Shown: positions 6,337 through 8,355 of the stretch, in pieces | How the letters are laid out: each line of letters begins with the position of its first letter | How positions within the stretch are numbered: the stretch's first letter is position 1 | DNA from: an uncultured Adlercreutzia sp. | GTDB taxonomy: Bacteria > Actinomycetota > Coriobacteriia > Coriobacteriales > Eggerthellaceae | Assembly (NCBI RefSeq): GCF_958431955.1 | Contig: NZ_CAUASN010000058.1 | Coordinates: 1-8,355 of the forward strand | Reading direction: 5' to 3' | Length of the DNA: 8,355 nt | The notes under the pieces: model-generated | Told to the model about the DNA's origin: nothing | The model's database searches: none | Seen by the model: the letters and a program-made list of their open reading frames with translations, nothing else | Program-made: the position numbers and the translations under genes

Positions 6337-6340
6337 TCTT

Positions 6341-6372
6341 CGGGACCGCCCCGCGCGGTCCCGTTTCGTTTT
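6341..6372 (+). terminator. Intrinsic terminator of gltX
   Basis: A perfect 9-bp stem, CGGGACCGC (6341-6349) with GCGGTCCCG (6355-6363), closes a 5-nt loop. It is followed by the T-rich tail TTTCGTTTT (6364-6372). It starts 5 nt after the gltX stop, the classic arrangement. The next gene begins only 32 nt beyond the tail and no clear promoter fits in between, so some read-through, or a promoter overlapping the hairpin, may feed it. Confidence 0.88.
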
Positions 6373-6404
6373 CGGAAGAACCCATCCCTGAAAGGCAGGT
6401 TTCC

Positions 6405-7835
6405 ATGGAAGAGAACAACAATCCCACGCCCCCCGCGGGCGGCGTGCCGCAGGAGCCGGCTCCCGCGCCGGCGCCGAATCCCGCGCCCGCCGCGCCGGTG
6501 CCGAATCCTGCGCCGGCGAACCCCTTCGCTGCCCAGGCCGCCGCGTCCCCGGCGCCGGCCGAGCCCGCAGCGGCCGCCACGGCCCCGGCGCCGCAGGAGC
6601 CGGCAGCCGCCCAGCAGACGGCCGCCACGCCGCAGCAGCCGCCGGTCGAGCCGCAGGCTCAGCAGCCGGCCGCTTCGCAGGCCGCGGCCGCCCCGCAGGC
6701 CGCCGCGCCCGTGCAGCCTTACGCGGTCTGGGAGCCCGCGCCCTCCCAGCCGGCTTGGGGCGCCTACGACCGGGCCTACGGCGCGGAGTCCTATCAGGCC
6801 GCACCGCCCGTGCCCCCCGTGCCGCCCGCGGCAGGCGGCGCGCCGGTGTACGGCTACGAGCCGCCGGCGTCCTCGGGGCAGAAGCGGCGCTGGCCGTGGT
6901 TTCTGCTGGGCCTCGCCGTGGGCCTTGTCATCGGCCTTGGCGGCTGCGTGAGCTGCGCGGGGGTCATGGCGCTGACCGCCGTCGACGGCTACGACAGCTA
7001 CCGTTCCGACAGCTACGGCTACGATTACGATTACGACTACGGCTACGACTACGGGCACGGCTACGACAGCGACGACCCGTACCACACCTGGCCGCCCGAG
7101 GACGACTACGATCCCTATGAGGGGTCGGAGGGCGCCACCACGCTGGCGCTCACCTACGACGAGGTCACGCGCCTGCTCGAGGCCGACGGCATCGCGGCGG
7201 GCACCCCCGGCGCCGACGGCGCGTGCGCCAAGGGCTACTACACCGTGGGCCCCGACGGCGACATTCCCGCCGGCCTGTACTACCTCGAGGGCGGCGACGC
7301 GCTCGGCCACTACTACGTCTTCGATAGCGAGAGCGAGACCGGCAAGGGCAACGCCTACGACCTGGACGACAGCGTGCAGTATCTGGGGAACTACTTCGCC
7401 GAGCTGGACGAGGGCGACCTCATCGCCTTCGAGCCCGGCACCGACGGCGCCGTCATGCGCCCGGCCCCGTCCACGGCCCTCGGCGTGACCGCCCCCTACG
7501 GCAGCGGCTGCTACCGCGTGGGCGTCGACATCCCGGCCGGCACCTATACCATTACGGCCCTGCCGCTGCCCGAGGGCATCGAGCTCGACGAGGGCACCGA
7601 GAGTGCGGCCTACGTCATGGACGACCTCGACTTCGATGAGGACTCCATCGTGGACACCCAGTACGTCATCACGGGCGGCAAGCAGACCGTCACCGTGACC
7701 AACGGCCAGTACCTCGAGCTGTTCGCCGCCCAGGCCGCCCCGGCCGACGCTGATGCCGCCACGCCGGCTCCCGGCGGGGACGCCCCGGCCGCCGACGGCG
7801 CCTCGGCTGCGCCCGCTGCGCCCGCCGTGGCCTAA
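6405..7835 (+). CDS. Single-pass membrane protein with Pro/Ala-rich arm, Tyr-Asp repeat stalk and two related extracytoplasmic repeats
   Basis: This 476-aa protein has a modular layout. Residues 1-158 are a disordered arm rich in Pro, Ala and Gln. Basic KRR (160-162) precedes one membrane span (about 163-190), so by the positive-inside rule the N terminus is cytoplasmic and the rest external. A Tyr/Asp/Gly stalk (196-221) follows, with alternating YD pairs, then an acidic spacer. Two beta-rich repeats start near 274 and 369 and share the pattern YxVG...DIPAGxY (YYTVGPDGDIPAGLYYL and CYRVGVDIPAGTYTI). The tail (about 445-476) is Ala/Pro-rich. I do not know a function; a surface or cell-envelope role is inference from topology. 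AAAGGCAGG (6391-6399) lies 5 nt before the ATG. The thioesterase gene follows 10 nt after the stop. Cys181 (LGGC) is inside the membrane span and is not an N-terminal lipobox. Confidence 0.85.
   Translation: MEENNNPTPPAGGVPQEPAPAPAPNPAPAAPVPNPAPANPFAAQAAASPAPAEPAAAATAPAPQEPAAAQQTAATPQQPPVEPQAQQPAASQAAAAPQAAAPVQPYAVWEPAPSQPAWGAYDRAYGAESYQAAPPVPPVPPAAGGAPVYGYEPPASSGQKRRWPWFLLGLAVGLVIGLGGCVSCAGVMALTAVDGYDSYRSDSYGYDYDYDYGYDYGHGYDSDDPYHTWPPEDDYDPYEGSEGATTLALTYDEVTRLLEADGIAAGTPGADGACAKGYYTVGPDGDIPAGLYYLEGGDALGHYYVFDSESETGKGNAYDLDDSVQYLGNYFAELDEGDLIAFEPGTDGAVMRPAPSTALGVTAPYGSGCYRVGVDIPAGTYTITALPLPEGIELDEGTESAAYVMDDLDFDEDSIVDTQYVITGGKQTVTVTNGQYLELFAAQAAPADADAATPAPGGDAPAADGASAAPAAPAVA
7014..7067 (+). 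repeat. Degenerate hexanucleotide repeat encoding Tyr-Asp/Tyr-Gly
   Basis: Copies of TAC-GAY and TAC-GGC dominate this stretch and encode alternating Tyr with Asp or Gly, just outside the membrane span. Use of both GAT and GAC shows the copies have diverged, which suggests the amino-acid pattern is kept by selection rather than being very recent slippage. Confidence 0.75.
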
Positions 7836-7840
7836 GGGGG
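7834..7840 (+). promoter_or_regulatory. Ribosome binding site of the thioesterase, overlapping the upstream stop
   Basis: AAGGGGG overlaps the TAA (7833-7835) of the membrane-protein gene and sits 5 nt before the ATG at 7846. It fixes this start over earlier in-frame ATGs inside the upstream gene and implies translational coupling. Confidence 0.75.
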
Positions 7841-7845
7841 CGTCT

Positions 7846-8262
7846 ATGGCTGAGCAGCTGCCTGATTACCCCACCCTCGACGAGCTGAACGACTTCTTCG
7901 GCCACGACCGCTTCGCCGAGCACGTGGGCTGCCGCATCGTGGAGGGATCGGTGGGCCACGGCGTGGTGGAGCTTGCCATCGAGGACCACCACCGTAACGC
8001 GCTCGGCAACGTGATGGGCGGCGCGGTGTTCACGCTGGCCGATTTCGCGTTGGCTCTCGCGAGCAACATCGGCATGCCGCCGAGCGTGTCGGTCTCGAGC
8101 GCCATCGACTACATGAGCGCCTCGCGGGGCACCAAGCTCATCGCCACCTGCAACGTGGACAAGTCCGGCCGCCACCTCGGCTTCTACACCACCGACGTGA
8201 CCGACGACACCGGCCGGCGCATCGCGCGGGTGACCACTACGGTCTACCGAGAAGGGGAGTAG
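7846..8262 (+). CDS. PaaI-like hotdog-fold acyl-CoA thioesterase
   Basis: This 138-aa protein has the length and pattern of single-domain PaaI/YdiI-type hotdog thioesterases, which hydrolyse acyl- or aryl-CoA thioesters and usually act as tetramers in the cytosol. The signature region reads HHRNALGNVMGGAVFTLADFALALASN. N51, G54, the GG pair at 58-59 and the acidic D66 of the long central helix match the catalytic layout. Met57 replaces the His often seen before the GG. Later beta strands SVSSAIDYMSAS, KLIATCNVDKSG and RIARVTTTVYREGE fit the remaining sheet. The ATG at 7846 has a strong site 5 nt upstream and lies 10 nt after the membrane-protein gene, so they form an operon. No CoA-ligase or phenylacetate genes are nearby, so the substrate is unknown. 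Confidence 0.88.
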   Translation: MAEQLPDYPTLDELNDFFGHDRFAEHVGCRIVEGSVGHGVVELAIEDHHRNALGNVMGGAVFTLADFALALASNIGMPPSVSVSSAIDYMSASRGTKLIATCNVDKSGRHLGFYTTDVTDDTGRRIARVTTTVYREGE

Positions 8263-8280
8263 CGCCCCTAACGTCTTACA

Positions 8281-8300
8281 GCACGAGAAAGGGCCCCGTC
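8281..8300 (+). terminator. Possible left half of an interrupted terminator
   Basis: GAAAGGGCCCCGTC (8287-8300) looks like the 5' arm of a GC-rich intrinsic terminator, 25 nt after the thioesterase stop, but no complementary arm follows in the window. The sequence is cut at 8301 by what looks like an IS end. If so, the 3' arm (expected to contain GACGGGGCCC) should be on the far side of the element. This is inference. Confidence 0.35.
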
Positions 8301-8306
8301 TGAACT

Positions 8307-8347
8307 GCCTCCCATTTCTTGGACACGAGAAATGGGAGGCTTTCTTT
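8307..8347 (+). promoter_or_regulatory. 13-bp hairpin with T-rich tail that sequesters a Shine-Dalgarno sequence
   Basis: GCCTCCCATTTCT (8307-8319) pairs perfectly with AGAAATGGGAGGC (8328-8340) around an 8-nt loop, and TTTCTTT follows. The 3' arm contains GGGAGG (8334-8339), placed 8 nt before the ATG at 8348. RNA reading in from outside would fold and hide this site and may also terminate. Such impeded expression from external transcription is known in several IS elements. It can also serve as the terminator of the thioesterase operon. Confidence 0.75.
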
Positions 8348-8355
8348 ATGACAGG
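8348..8355 (+). CDS. Possible first codons of the IS orfA (transposase helix-turn-helix protein)
   Basis: ATG ACA is preceded by a strong GGGAGG site at the proper distance and sits 47 nt inside the presumed IS end. Only two full codons are inside the window, so the protein cannot be assessed. Confidence 0.4.

Larger units (their letters stand above)
8301..8355 (+). mobile_element. Left end of a probable IS3-family (IS150-like) insertion sequence, truncated by window end
   Basis: The stretch opens with TGAACTGCCTCCCATTTC and TTGGACAC, the pattern I know from terminal inverted repeats of IS3-family, IS150-group elements, which begin with TG and carry GGACA about 20 nt in. A hairpin and then a Shine-Dalgarno/ATG follow within 50 nt, matching the layout in which orfA starts close to the left end. 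Target duplication in this group is usually 3-4 bp, so GTC (8298-8300) or CGTC would be the left copy. Transposase sequence is not visible, so the call rests on the end alone. The alternative is a plain terminator of the thioesterase gene followed by an unrelated ATG. Confidence 0.6.

Noticed and set aside
3994..6804. A very long minus-strand open frame (936 codons) across gltX and its neighbours
   Set aside because: It is antisense to gltX, Arg/His/Pro-rich, lacks a ribosome binding site and is explained by high GC at third codon positions.
6936..6950. LGGC near residue 181 of the membrane protein as a lipoprotein signal
   Set aside because: It lies about 180 residues in, within the membrane span and behind a long hydrophilic arm; lipoboxes are N-terminal.

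Overview
The window is about 8.4 kb of very GC-rich bacterial DNA, except in its intergenic repeats. Protein style (Ala/Gly/Pro-rich linkers, a 544-residue GluRS with an extra segment, an isolated DUF559-like protein) suggests an actinobacterium of the class Coriobacteriia, probably Eggerthellaceae. That placement is inference from gene style; no rRNA or other marker is present.

Layout from left to right. (1) The 3' part of mfd (transcription-repair coupling factor) enters from the left edge and is followed after 5 nt by a 10-TM EamA/DMT-family transporter, so the two are probably co-transcribed. (2) A 389-nt gap between convergent genes holds a nested repeat. Two 44-nt arms (2310-2353 and 2472-2515) form an ungapped imperfect inverted repeat around a perfect 40-bp palindrome (2388-2427). 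(3) A minus-strand gene encodes a 317-aa protein with a C-terminal PD-(D/E)XK/DUF559-like nuclease fold and no recognisable partner gene. (4) A 413-nt gap between divergent genes carries a short tandem duplication and one promoter for each direction. (5) A 156-aa protein of unknown function is followed by a possible terminator. (6) gltX (glutamyl-tRNA synthetase) has its own extended -10 promoter and ends in a clear intrinsic terminator. (7) A two-gene unit follows: a single-pass membrane protein with a Pro/Ala-rich cytoplasmic arm, a Tyr-Asp repeat stalk and two related extracytoplasmic beta-type repeats, then a PaaI-like hotdog thioesterase 10 nt downstream. (8) The last 55 nt look like the left end of an IS3-family insertion sequence, with the terminal TG, a 13-bp hairpin that hides a Shine-Dalgarno sequence, and an ATG. 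It appears to have landed in or beside the terminator of the thioesterase unit.

Most genes are housekeeping (repair, tRNA charging) or small accessory functions, and I see no multi-gene defence or biosynthetic system. The observations most worth following are the palindrome-centred inverted-repeat element, the IS end with its sequestered start site, and the orphan nuclease-fold gene. Three predicted promoters share the pattern TGC-TA-N3-T, an extended -10 without a clear -35.
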